Notes under the pieces: generated by a model | Database searches by the model: none | Seen by the model: only the letters and a program-made list of their open reading frames with translations | What the model was told of the DNA's origin: nothing | In this document: positions 36,929 to 45,358 of the stretch, piece after piece | Layout of the letters: every line of letters begins with the position of its first letter | How positions within the stretch are numbered: the stretch's first letter is position 1 | Made by a program: the position numbers and the translations under genes | Source: an uncultured Roseobacter sp. | Lineage (GTDB): Bacteria > Pseudomonadota > Alphaproteobacteria > Rhodobacterales > Rhodobacteraceae | Assembly (NCBI GenBank): GCA_947488305.1 | Contig: CANKZM010000002.1 | Coordinates: 62,001-126,000 of the forward strand | DNA: 64,000 bases | Direction of reading: 5' to 3'

Positions 36929-37929
36929 GCCAACCCACTTTGATAAGCGCACAAGGCCTGTCGGTCCATTACGCGTTGCGCGGTGGCCTTATCGGCCCCA
37001 AACCCTATGTGGGTGCCGTCGAGAACGTAGATATCGAGATCGCATCAGGCAGTTTCTTTGGACTGGTCGGTGAATCCGGATCAGGCAAGACCACGCTGGG
37101 CCGTGCCATGCTGCGCGCGGCTCCGATCAGCAAGGGCGACGTACATTTTGATGATGGCGAAGTGTCTTATTCCCTCAAGGGCCTGCGCAAACAGGATCTC
37201 AAGGACTATCGCAAACGCGCCCAATTGATCTTTCAAGACCCCTATGCGGCGCTCAGTCCCCGGATGACAGTGCGCGATATCATTGCGGAACCGTTGGAAG
37301 TGATGGGACTGACCAGTTCGCGTGCCGAGACGGACGAACGTGTGCGAGAAATTGCCGCTAAATGTCGTCTGAACGTCGAACACCTGCGCCGTTTCCCACA
37401 CGCTTTTTCAGGCGGACAGCGCCAGCGTATCTCGATCGCGCGCGCGCTGGTGTCTGGCCCGAAATTCATCGTGGCTGATGAAAGTGTCGCGGCCCTTGAT
37501 GTGTCCATACAGGCCGACGTTCTGAATCTGCTCAAGGCGATTCAGGAAGATATGGGGCTGACGTTTCTGTTCATCAGTCACGATCTCAGCGTGGTGGCAC
37601 ATGTCTGCGACCATGTCGCAGTGATGTATCTGGGCCGCATCGTGGAGACGGCCCCGACGCGCGCGCTCTTTTCGAACCCGCGCCATCCCTACACGACCGC
37701 TCTGTTGTCCGCTATCCCCTCACTAGATCCTGACGACCGTGGCAAAGTTCAAAAGCTCGAAGGTGAGATTCCCTCGCCCACCAACCCACCGCCGGGGTGC
37801 ACGTTTCAAACCCGGTGCCCCTACGCAATCGATCTGTGTCGCATCCAGGAACCATCGCTTGAGAATGCAGGCACAGAGCATCGCGTCGCTTGCCACCGTT
37901 GGCAGGAAATAGGTGACCAGGCGACCTAG
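36925..37929 (+). CDS. ABC transporter ATP-binding protein (DppF-like)
   Basis: A 334-residue second ATPase: Walker A GESGSGKT, signature FSGGQRQR, Walker B FIVADESVAALD, H-loop FISHDLSV, and C-terminal PGCTFQTRCPYA with the conserved Cys pattern of the Opp/Dpp family. It overlaps the previous gene by ATGA and ends the five-gene importer operon. With the DauA-like dehydrogenase and M81 peptidase, it suggests uptake of a peptide-like or D-amino-acid-containing nutrient. Confidence 0.93.
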   Translation: MSQPTLISAQGLSVHYALRGGLIGPKPYVGAVENVDIEIASGSFFGLVGESGSGKTTLGRAMLRAAPISKGDVHFDDGEVSYSLKGLRKQDLKDYRKRAQLIFQDPYAALSPRMTVRDIIAEPLEVMGLTSSRAETDERVREIAAKCRLNVEHLRRFPHAFSGGQRQRISIARALVSGPKFIVADESVAALDVSIQADVLNLLKAIQEDMGLTFLFISHDLSVVAHVCDHVAVMYLGRIVETAPTRALFSNPRHPYTTALLSAIPSLDPDDRGKVQKLEGEIPSPTNPPPGCTFQTRCPYAIDLCRIQEPSLENAGTEHRVACHRWQEIGDQAT

Positions 37930-38709
37930 CGCTTCGCATCATACTGCAGGCTTAGAGCGTCTTTTGCTCGCTAGGACATTGCATTAACAGCAGCACGGCA
38001 TTGTGCAAAACCTCTTCTGACGAGCAATAGCGACAGATTTTATTCCCTGTTTGGAGTCCGATAGTAGGTTCTTTCGATCGCCATCCCTTTGAAAGTGAAG
38101 AGCGTATTTTGCAGCACTCTTTACCCTGGCTCACACTAGGTGTCTGTGAACTTGCAACAGTCGCACGCTCTGAATATCGGGCCTTCGCAAGTGAAAACCC
38201 AAACTCCTCATAATCCCGTAACCCGTAAGTCCGCAAACTGGTCCTCGCTGCGAATTGCAGTAATGGCCCTCCGTTGCGTCATGTCGCAGCTGCGCAAATC
38301 GCGCACCCTCGGCAATTCTGGTGCAGCGAGCGCGTACAGCAAGAAAGTAACTCTTCTCCCGTGTGTTGTAGACTGTCATTGGATCGGTCTCGGCATTCTT
38401 AGGTTTGACATTTCAATGAATGGCAGCTTTTACGGTCACATTTGGAGGCCACGCGTATGCGGCGAAGGTCTCCTTCCCGCCCTGCCTACGTGAAATATCG
38501 ACTTCACGATGCGGTAGGATCATGTCCGGTTTGGGCTGGGACAATTCAACCGATTAAACTTTTCAGATGACGGTTCCGAGCCCAGAGTTGCCTGATGTCA
38601 CGTTCGACCTATTGCCATTGAATGAGATTTCTCAGACATTCGACAACTGGTTAACCGCTCAGAACGCCACTGACTCTTTTTGACTTGGTGCCAATTAGGA
38701 AAATCGACA
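37930..38709. other. Non-coding stretch of about 780 bases
   Basis: No supported gene. An open frame at 38140-38493 on the plus strand has no family motif and the composition of degenerate intergenic repeats (for example 38225-38310). I see no clear terminator for the ABC operon. Confidence 0.4.
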
Positions 38710-38973
38710 ATGACCAACGAAATGGACTTGCACGCCGCGGATCGAGGGAACAGTTTTGGGCTCAGTCGACTACTAGTCTACTACTATTTAGTTTTGGTTT
38801 TGTCGGCACCAGTCATCTTTTTCGTGCTGCCAAATTCCGCATGGAAATTTGCCTTCTCAGTAGTGCTGTTTATCGCGTTCATCACCCCTCTGGTGTATGC
38901 CGTATGCACAAGGCGAAGCCTCCGTAGTCTTCGTGAGGCTCAAGTGGAAGATTTAAGAAAGTCCACCGACTAG
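38710..38973 (+). CDS. Small two-helix membrane protein
   Basis: An 87-residue protein with two hydrophobic helices (LVYYYLVLVLSAPVIFFVL and FAFSVVLFIAFITPLVYAV) and a basic, charged C-terminus. The ATG at 38710 follows an AGGA about 10 bases upstream. Unknown function; no operon partner. Confidence 0.55.
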   Translation: MTNEMDLHAADRGNSFGLSRLLVYYYLVLVLSAPVIFFVLPNSAWKFAFSVVLFIAFITPLVYAVCTRRSLRSLREAQVEDLRKSTD

Positions 38974-39148
38974 ACGGCTGTGCTGCAGCAGCGAAAGGCA
39001 ACAAAGCCCCGCGTCCCGGTCGTCTGAGGCCACCCGAGGAATGTCCATTTTGGGCTGCCTGCAGTCATTGAGCCGAGAAGAAGAGAAGTTCCGGAAAGAG
39101 CCCAGTCCCTCCTTGAAGGCAGCCAAATCCAATGGCGACTTTTGTGCG

Positions 39149-39545
39149 TCACGAACCCAGTTGGAATGCCGAAATCACAATGGTTGGATAGGGAGTGCCA
39201 GCCAATATGGTGTAATAATGCCGCCAAGCTCTTTCTAGAGAGCTATCAGCCCGTGTAAGCTCCCAATTCACTGTCACCAAACTTAAAATTTGTCCCTGAC
39301 TTTGCACGTCAACAGCGCGAAGTAACGCATTCTGCACGCCACCATCAGTAAAGGCATCTAAACGTGATTGGTTAAATTGAGTAATCTCAGACTTAGACGC
39401 GTAAAGTTTCATAGCCCCTTCAATTGAAACCATAAAGCATGGGAAGTTAAAAAAAACGATCAAGTGCAGAAAGCGGCAAATCATCACGAATGACGCCTGA
39501 CCAGCAAGACCTGTAGTCTTCTACCAATTGACGAGCGGCATCCAT
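39149..39545 (-). pseudogene. Frameshifted small NTF2/SnoaL-like protein
   Basis: Two minus-strand frames join at an A8 run (39449-39456, T8 in the coding direction). The first begins MDAARQLVEDYRSCWSGVI with GGAAGGA just upstream and ends ALDRFF-stop. The second continues NFPCFMVSIEGAMKLYASKSEI to WELTRADSSLERAWRHYY and ends SAFQLGS. Removing one T gives a continuous protein of about 130 residues with an NTF2-like pattern. This is the second one-base homopolymer frameshift in the window. It could be a real mutation or a sequencing artefact. Confidence 0.6.
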
Positions 39546-39665
39546 GAATTCTTTCCTTCCCATCCCGGTGTCAAAGTTGGCAACACTTGCGGCACGTACC
39601 AACTGTCGAACCTCTCCGCTGGCTATATTGGCCCTGAAAATTCGTAAAGTGGATGTTAATGCCAA

Positions 39666-40416
39666 AACCTCGACCGACTGCTTTGTCCGCGCAGAGAACC
39701 TTCGTGTAGGACGCGGCTAATGGCTGCTAACGCGGACAAACCGGACTTTTGCGGTTGCGGCTATTGTTGACGCTGCATTTCCTCGCATGTGTAGCGGCAA
39801 GCATCTTGCAGCGCAGCGGATTTCAACAGAGCGGCCATTGAGAGGGTCAAAATTGCGTAATTCCAAACCGCTCTTTCGCTTCGCGGGGCTCTAACAATCG
39901 GGTCGCGGGACAGAGCCGCCATTTGCTCGCATAGCGTTTGCTCACGCAGTAATTACTCGCGCTCGCGGCACTGGGCACTTTGCGATCCGACGAATTCGCC
40001 CAGATCGGACGTTCGAACACGTCAGCAAGGGTCGGATCCCAGCTGGCCCTTTGCAGCACGCTGGTCCAACATTCAAGACGAAGGACAAGGACGAAGCGGC
40101 TATCGCGGCAACGGCGCTTGTTGTGAGCGTTGTCAAGATTGGCCGTATCGTCACGCCCATACTGATCAAACAAGGCGGGGGTGCCTTCGTATACATCTCG
40201 TCCATAGACACAATCGAGCTACGTGAGCCCTAGAGGCAGTGCTGAAGCGGCCAGCGTTCCCTAGGGGCAGATCAATCTTGAAACTTTTGGTTAGACACTG
40301 TGATGGTTGGCCGATCTGGCAGCAGGGCGAAAGAGGCCAAGGCTATTGCACATCAATCCTTTCGGACTTGCATGCGTCTCGAAGAGATCAGATTTGAACG
40401 TCTCAAAGAGTTCTGT
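39666..40416. other. Degenerate stretch with possible SDR fragment
   Basis: No intact gene. On the plus strand, 40051-40233 encodes a stretch ending LIKQGGGAFVYISSID, which resembles the end of the central beta strand of short-chain dehydrogenases, but it is isolated and out of context. The rest looks like intergenic repeat debris. It forms the left edge of the GC-rich four-gene locus. Confidence 0.35.
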
Positions 40417-42189
40417 TCAAGCCGCCGTCTCGCGCCTGCGCAGCCGTTCGCCCCATCCGCCGTGCCAGCGCTGACCGTAGCACGTGAAGACCGCGGAGAC
40501 CCACGCCAGATCGCTGTCCGGCGTCTTTTCCTTGGTCTTGCGCCGGGCGTCGCGCACGGCCTCATCGACCGTCAGACGTTCGCAGAAGAGCGCGTGATAG
40601 AAGTAGCGCGCAAAGATCAGCGCGCTGTTGTCGTTCACGTTCCAGCGAAAGCCGATGGAGGAGGGTACTTGCCATTGCGCCGTGGCAAGCGCCACTTCGG
40701 CTGACCCGAACTGGCAACTGCTGAAATAGAGGAAACGTGTCCCGGCGCCCGGCAGCTCGGCCAGAACGCTGTTGACGGTCACGGGCGCGACCTTGCTGCC
40801 GCCGGGCAGAATGAGATAGCCCGACTTGCCCGAATTAGCCTGTGCGGCGACCGAATGGCCCACGTAGTGGACAATGTGCCAGTCGTTGCCGTCCTGCGCC
40901 TTGGCGCGCAGCGTGTCGCCGATCTGTTTCTCGAAATCGGCCGGCGACTGGCATCCCAACTCGTCTGGGTTGAGGATGCGCACCTCACGCACGTCCGCCA
41001 GCAAATCGACTGGTGCCACATCGGGAAACACCGGCCAGCGGGTGTCGTCCCGCACTGCATTCCGCAGATCCTCAAACATTCTGATCTCGCCTGCCCCGTT
41101 CTTGAGCGTTCGGAACTTCGGTAGATGCCCGCGCTTGAGGTCCAGCCCGTTGAGCCACGCGCGGAAGTCGCCGTCGAAGTCGAGGTCGAAGTCGCGCTCC
41201 TCGGTCTGACTCGCGTCGATAACCAGCACGTTGAGCGCATCCGCCTCGCGCAGTCTCGGCCCGGGGCGGAAGGTGTCCGTTTGGGTATGTAACTGCCGCG
41301 CCATCGGTGTGTCGATGGCCTTGAAGCCGCCGTCGTAGCGTGTGGTCAGCGCCTCAAAGAGGATGCGGTGCTGCTCTGACGGCGTGGTGATGCGGATCCG
41401 CATATCTTCGTCCGTTAGCTTGGATTTCTCCAGCCAGTCCTGAATCGCGTTCTGCAACTCGTTGCCGAAGATGCAGGTGTAGATCTTTTCGCCGATGCGC
41501 GCGGCATCAATGCGCCAGTCATCATCGACGTCGAATCCGCGGCGCGCGAGCCGCTGGAACATGCCCGAGAGGTCATTGAAATAGTCGTATTCCTGCGGGT
41601 CGATCGCCTTCCAGTAGTCACGCGGCGGCTCGTTGGTCAGATGCAGCTTGACGCGCCCGTACTGGTTCTCCTCCAGCACGACCTCGACCGTCAGCACCGG
41701 CCTTTCAGCAGGCACGGGCGGCGCCACATCGACGGGAGCCGCCCGGCTTTGCGACAGGCCAATCATGACGGATTCCAGCGCCTCGAATACGTCGCGTTCG
41801 GGCAGGCGGGCGTAGGGGAACATGCGCGCGGAAGGGATCCGGCTCGCGCGCAGCTCCACGCTGGTGCCCGCATCGATCTGGTCGATGACAACTAGCGAGA
41901 TCCGCTTGGCGCGCAGCAGCTTTCGCATCGGTTCGCTTTCCACGAATTCAAGGCCCGAGGTCGCCAGCTTGTCCCTTGGGCTGGTTTCGTCCACCGGCAG
42001 TGCCAGATCGATGATCAATAGGTCGGGCGCGAACTTCTCGATCCGCTTGGTGATGTCGGCGCAGGTGGGGGCGCTGCGCACCGAAATGTCGTCGCCAGCG
42101 ATGTCGAAGACCCATTCCTGCAGACGCCGGTCGAACTCCGCATCAGCAAAGGCGGTCATCACGCGCTCAAAATCGACCTCAGTTTCCAT
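40417..42189 (-). CDS. Receiver-like domain fused to a CHAT (caspase-like) protease
   Basis: A 590-residue protein. Residues 1-145 look like a response-regulator receiver: a candidate phosphoacceptor Asp61 in DLLIIDLALP, with helix/strand spacing typical of the fold. The acidic pair near the N-terminus and the usual late Lys are not evident, so it may be a pseudo-receiver. A middle region (about 165-310) is unassigned. Residues about 315-575 form a CHAT peptidase domain with catalytic His445 in VHYVGHS and Cys492 in LYFSSCQFG. CHAT proteases cut partner proteins, as in separase-like, Craspase and gasdermin-activating systems. The ATG at 42189 lies 11 bases inside the end of the sensor-like gene, so translation is coupled. 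Likely role: sensor-controlled protease. Confidence 0.85.
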   Translation of the reverse strand: METEVDFERVMTAFADAEFDRRLQEWVFDIAGDDISVRSAPTCADITKRIEKFAPDLLIIDLALPVDETSPRDKLATSGLEFVESEPMRKLLRAKRISLVVIDQIDAGTSVELRASRIPSARMFPYARLPERDVFEALESVMIGLSQSRAAPVDVAPPVPAERPVLTVEVVLEENQYGRVKLHLTNEPPRDYWKAIDPQEYDYFNDLSGMFQRLARRGFDVDDDWRIDAARIGEKIYTCIFGNELQNAIQDWLEKSKLTDEDMRIRITTPSEQHRILFEALTTRYDGGFKAIDTPMARQLHTQTDTFRPGPRLREADALNVLVIDASQTEERDFDLDFDGDFRAWLNGLDLKRGHLPKFRTLKNGAGEIRMFEDLRNAVRDDTRWPVFPDVAPVDLLADVREVRILNPDELGCQSPADFEKQIGDTLRAKAQDGNDWHIVHYVGHSVAAQANSGKSGYLILPGGSKVAPVTVNSVLAELPGAGTRFLYFSSCQFGSAEVALATAQWQVPSSIGFRWNVNDNSALIFARYFYHALFCERLTVDEAVRDARRKTKEKTPDSDLAWVSAVFTCYGQRWHGGWGERLRRRETAA

Positions 42190-45043
42190 GAGACACCACC
42201 GGAAGCGTGATCTGGAATTCCGTCCTGTGACCCTTTCGCGGGTTGAGCCTGTGGCTCATGCTGCCGCCGTGCGCCTCCAGCGTCTTGCGCAGCTTGGTCT
42301 CGTTGAGCTGGATGAGCTGCAGACCCATCTTGAAGGCCCGCATCAGGCTGTCGGCAGTGGAAAGGTTCGTCTCTCCGAGGTTGGCGGCAAAGCTTACGGT
42401 CACGCTGCCATCGCCCTCGGTCACGCCGACGAGGAACTTGCCCTTCGTCGATTTGCGCGTGGCGAAATACTCCAGCATCGTGTCGAAAAGGAACTCAAGC
42501 TCCCGTCGGCTCATGCTGACGAGAATCGTCGATTGTGCCGGCCGAGCTGCTGCGCGGAAGCCAAAGCCAGCGCGGGCTTCGACCTTACCGAGCGCGTCGT
42601 GCAAGACCTCGACGAGGTTGGTGGCTGGTCCGTCGATGCCGGTCTGGAAGTGATCCTCGGTACTCAGCCTGCGAAAGACTTTCTCCGTCGTGACGGAGGA
42701 CCGCTCAAGCGTATCGCTCAGCTTGTCGAACGTCTGGCCGATCTCGCCATTTTCGCAGGAATCCGGCACTGCCCGCCGCAGCTTGCGGATCAGGCGGTGC
42801 GCGTCGACGAGATGATGCTTCATATCCGACGTAACACCGGTGACCGCGGCCTTCACACTTTCGATGTTGTGTCGCCAGCGCAGCGTGTTCAGGTCGGTCA
42901 TCTGGATCAGGCGCAGCCCCTTGCTGTAGCGGTTTTCTACGCCCTGCCACGGCAGATCGGCCGTGTCCACGAGCACATTCACCGGCGCGCCAGATGCGTG
43001 CCGCAGGGTCATCTGCACTTTCTTGACGTTCAGGGCGAGTCGCGCGAGCCGCACGTCGTCATCCGACATAAAGACCTGTTCGACCGTACCGGGCCGCCAG
43101 TCTACGTCTGGAGGCACGCCAAGCATCTGCAGAGCCATCTCGTTTATTCCCCAGACCACGCCGAACCGGTCGCAGAGAATGAGCCCCGAAGGGATCTCCT
43201 GCTGCAAGGTCTGGATGATGCCGTCCCGTTGCAGGCCGTAAAGCGTGTCGGCGATGATCAGCACGAACTCCTCGATCTCTTCCTGGATCGGCGGCGGGAA
43301 GGCGTAGCGCGAGATGCTCTGCAAATGCAGCAGACCCGCCACGCGCCCCTTGGCAAGCCGGTTACCGCTCAGAAAGCCGCCAACGATGATCGGTACTGTC
43401 AGACAGGCCGTCGTGGCCTGCGTGTCATCGTTATACACGAACTTCTGCGCGTCTTCGCTGCCGTCCTGCAGGTCATTGCAGACCACGGTGGCGCGTCGCT
43501 GCAAGCTCAGTGCAAGATGGCCTTCGGCCTCGAAACCTTGCTGAAAATCCTTGTCCAGGGTGATGCGCCTCGGTTTGGGATCGGACTGGTGATGTAGCTC
43601 GAACTCCTGCAGCCCGTGATTGCACCAGAAGTAAGAAGCGTGCTGCAACTGATAGTGATCAACGAGAAAATTGGGCAGCTCGCGAATCGCGTCGTCGAGC
43701 GACGCCGCGCCCCGAATATTCTTGCGCAGCTTGCTCTTCAGTTTTTCGGCCCGGCTGTTGTAGCCGTGCACGAAGCTGCGCAGGAAACTGAGTGCGCCGA
43801 TCTCGTCGCGTAGATTGCGGATGTCACGCAGTTCGAAAGGCATAGCCGCATCGCGACGAAAGAGCGTCAGCGACGCTTTCCATTCTCGCCCATTCTCGCT
43901 GTGGCCCACCTCCTCGCGCAGCGGTACTGACATCAGGCATTTGTAGCCTTCGTTGATGAGCCGCACCATGACCTTGTCCTTCGCGAGGTCGTCCGCGTTC
44001 ATATGAGGTTCGAACATGGTCGCCATGTCGTCCACTAGCGCGCCGCCAATCGGCTGGCCGTCCTCGGCCTCGATCTCGGGCGCGATCTTCATCAATTCCA
44101 CGATTTCGGGCGAGAGCTTGAACCAGTTGTTTTCCCACATTGGTTCAGGGCGCGGTTCCAGATGCACGGTGCGGACCCATTGGCTGTAGTAGAAGCTGAT
44201 CGTCGCGAAATCATGCGGCACGATCTTGGCGATCTCGCGCAGCCCTTCGTTTGCCAGCCGGTGCGGCCTTTCCGCGAACTCTTCGGTAATGTCATGCAGC
44301 CGCCGGCCCGCCTCTGCCTTCAGCTTTGACTGGAATATCGCCGTGGTGCCGGTGTAGCGCTCGCCCTTCATGTCGAACTCGGGCAGGGCGAATACGTCGA
44401 GCGGGATGATCGCGCCTGTGTCCTGCCGGCGCACCGAAATGTGGAACTGTGTTGACTTGCCAGAAGCGCGGATGTCGCGCTGCATACCGAAGCGTTTGAC
44501 CTCCTCCTGGGAGGGAAAGATTTCCTGCACAGGTACAGGTCTGCCTTGCAGGCCGGCGCGCGTCCGACCCAGGATCGAAGCGCCGCGCTCGTTTATGTAG
44601 CGAATGGTAGGCGGGTCGTTCTCGTCAAGCCGCACCATCCCGAAGTTCGCCCCCTCAAGTGCTGCGTAGTCCTGCTGCACGAATTGCGACACGTCGGCCA
44701 TGATGGCGATGCTGTGTGTCTCGCCGTTGATCTCGACCCGTCCGAACTCGACTGTGGCGATGCGCTCCTCCGCGTGGCCGTCGGCCTGCATGACCATCCG
44801 CTCAAGTTGGCGCGGGGCCTGACTGGTGGCGGCCTTTCGTATCACATCGTCGTATCCCACGAAAAGCTCGAGCAACGAGCGCCCGGCCGCCGGCGAGTCG
44901 AAGTAGCCGTCCATCGTCTCGTTGCAGCTCAGAATCACAAGGTTGTCGCCGAGAACCGCGAAGCCGCGAGCGCTCGACATCATTGCCGCTGCAGCGGCGG
45001 CGTGAAGATCCGGAAGGCTGGTTTTCCTTTTAGCTTTAACCAC
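42179..45043 (-). CDS. PAS/GAF sensor protein with a degenerate histidine-kinase core
   Basis: A 954-residue cytosolic-looking protein with no transmembrane helix. I read two PAS-like domains (about 25-125 and 130-250, with FGMVRLDENDPPTIRYINE), two GAF-like regions (about 255-420 and 435-620), a third PAS (about 640-745, SGLILCDRFGVVWGINEMAL), a helical DHp-like region (about 745-835) and a HATPase-like end (about 860-950). The kinase end is degenerate: the N-box lacks its Asn (LFDTMLEYFATRK), no DxGxG G1 box is seen, and no HE-type H-box is visible, while GLQLIQ and the final HGGS..H...G..TEFQITLP remain. It probably signals allosterically rather than by phosphorylation. The start is GTG at 45043 with AAGGG upstream. 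Confidence 0.75.
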   Translation of the reverse strand: MVKAKRKTSLPDLHAAAAAAMMSSARGFAVLGDNLVILSCNETMDGYFDSPAAGRSLLELFVGYDDVIRKAATSQAPRQLERMVMQADGHAEERIATVEFGRVEINGETHSIAIMADVSQFVQQDYAALEGANFGMVRLDENDPPTIRYINERGASILGRTRAGLQGRPVPVQEIFPSQEEVKRFGMQRDIRASGKSTQFHISVRRQDTGAIIPLDVFALPEFDMKGERYTGTTAIFQSKLKAEAGRRLHDITEEFAERPHRLANEGLREIAKIVPHDFATISFYYSQWVRTVHLEPRPEPMWENNWFKLSPEIVELMKIAPEIEAEDGQPIGGALVDDMATMFEPHMNADDLAKDKVMVRLINEGYKCLMSVPLREEVGHSENGREWKASLTLFRRDAAMPFELRDIRNLRDEIGALSFLRSFVHGYNSRAEKLKSKLRKNIRGAASLDDAIRELPNFLVDHYQLQHASYFWCNHGLQEFELHHQSDPKPRRITLDKDFQQGFEAEGHLALSLQRRATVVCNDLQDGSEDAQKFVYNDDTQATTACLTVPIIVGGFLSGNRLAKGRVAGLLHLQSISRYAFPPPIQEEIEEFVLIIADTLYGLQRDGIIQTLQQEIPSGLILCDRFGVVWGINEMALQMLGVPPDVDWRPGTVEQVFMSDDDVRLARLALNVKKVQMTLRHASGAPVNVLVDTADLPWQGVENRYSKGLRLIQMTDLNTLRWRHNIESVKAAVTGVTSDMKHHLVDAHRLIRKLRRAVPDSCENGEIGQTFDKLSDTLERSSVTTEKVFRRLSTEDHFQTGIDGPATNLVEVLHDALGKVEARAGFGFRAAARPAQSTILVSMSRRELEFLFDTMLEYFATRKSTKGKFLVGVTEGDGSVTVSFAANLGETNLSTADSLMRAFKMGLQLIQLNETKLRKTLEAHGGSMSHRLNPRKGHRTEFQITLPVVSHGN

Positions 45044-45358
45044 GTGACAGCCCTTAAAACAGAAAGATGAGGCCTTTGCGCTTATGAATTAATTTTGATT
45101 AATTTCTCAACTCTCGTATAAGTGGTTCTTCTTGGCAAGAAAAATCTACATTCGCGCCTGTGCGGCTCCACGGGCGCAATCGCCGCGTAGATTGCGATTG
45201 AGCGATGCCGCCTCGTGTGCGTTGCGGCGGTGCGGCGCAATTGAAACTTGATTTTTCGCGGTACTTCTCACAGCCTCGGGGCGCGGGGCGAGAATTTTGC
45301 GCGGTCCGAATTTAGAAAACCAACGCATTCATGCGACTTCATTTGAGAGGGATTAACA
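45044..45358. promoter_or_regulatory. Divergent control region of the four-gene locus
   Basis: A 315-base region separating the sensor/CHAT arm from the lipase-protease arm. It holds an AT-rich perfect inverted repeat, AATTAAT-TTTG-ATTAATT (45087-45104), in an otherwise GC-rich region. For the plus arm, TTGATT (45095-45100) and TATAAG (45117-45122), 16 bases apart, could form a promoter overlapping the palindrome. The lipase-protease start at 45359 has GAGAGGGA upstream. No regulator gene lies in the locus. Confidence 0.45.

Noticed and set aside
38140-38493. 117-codon plus-strand frame downstream of the ABC operon
   Set aside because: Composition resembles degenerate intergenic repeats and no family pattern is seen.
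40051-40233. Possible short-chain dehydrogenase fragment (IKQGGGAFVYISSID)
   Set aside because: Only about 15 residues resemble the SDR central strand; no Rossmann glycine motif or Tyr-Lys pair follows. Mentioned in the region entry but not called as a gene.
41822-43597. 591-codon open frame on the plus strand opposite the sensor and CHAT genes
   Set aside because: It is the antisense shadow of two well-supported genes with catalytic and domain motifs; its own translation has no family motif and reflects GC-rich codon bias.
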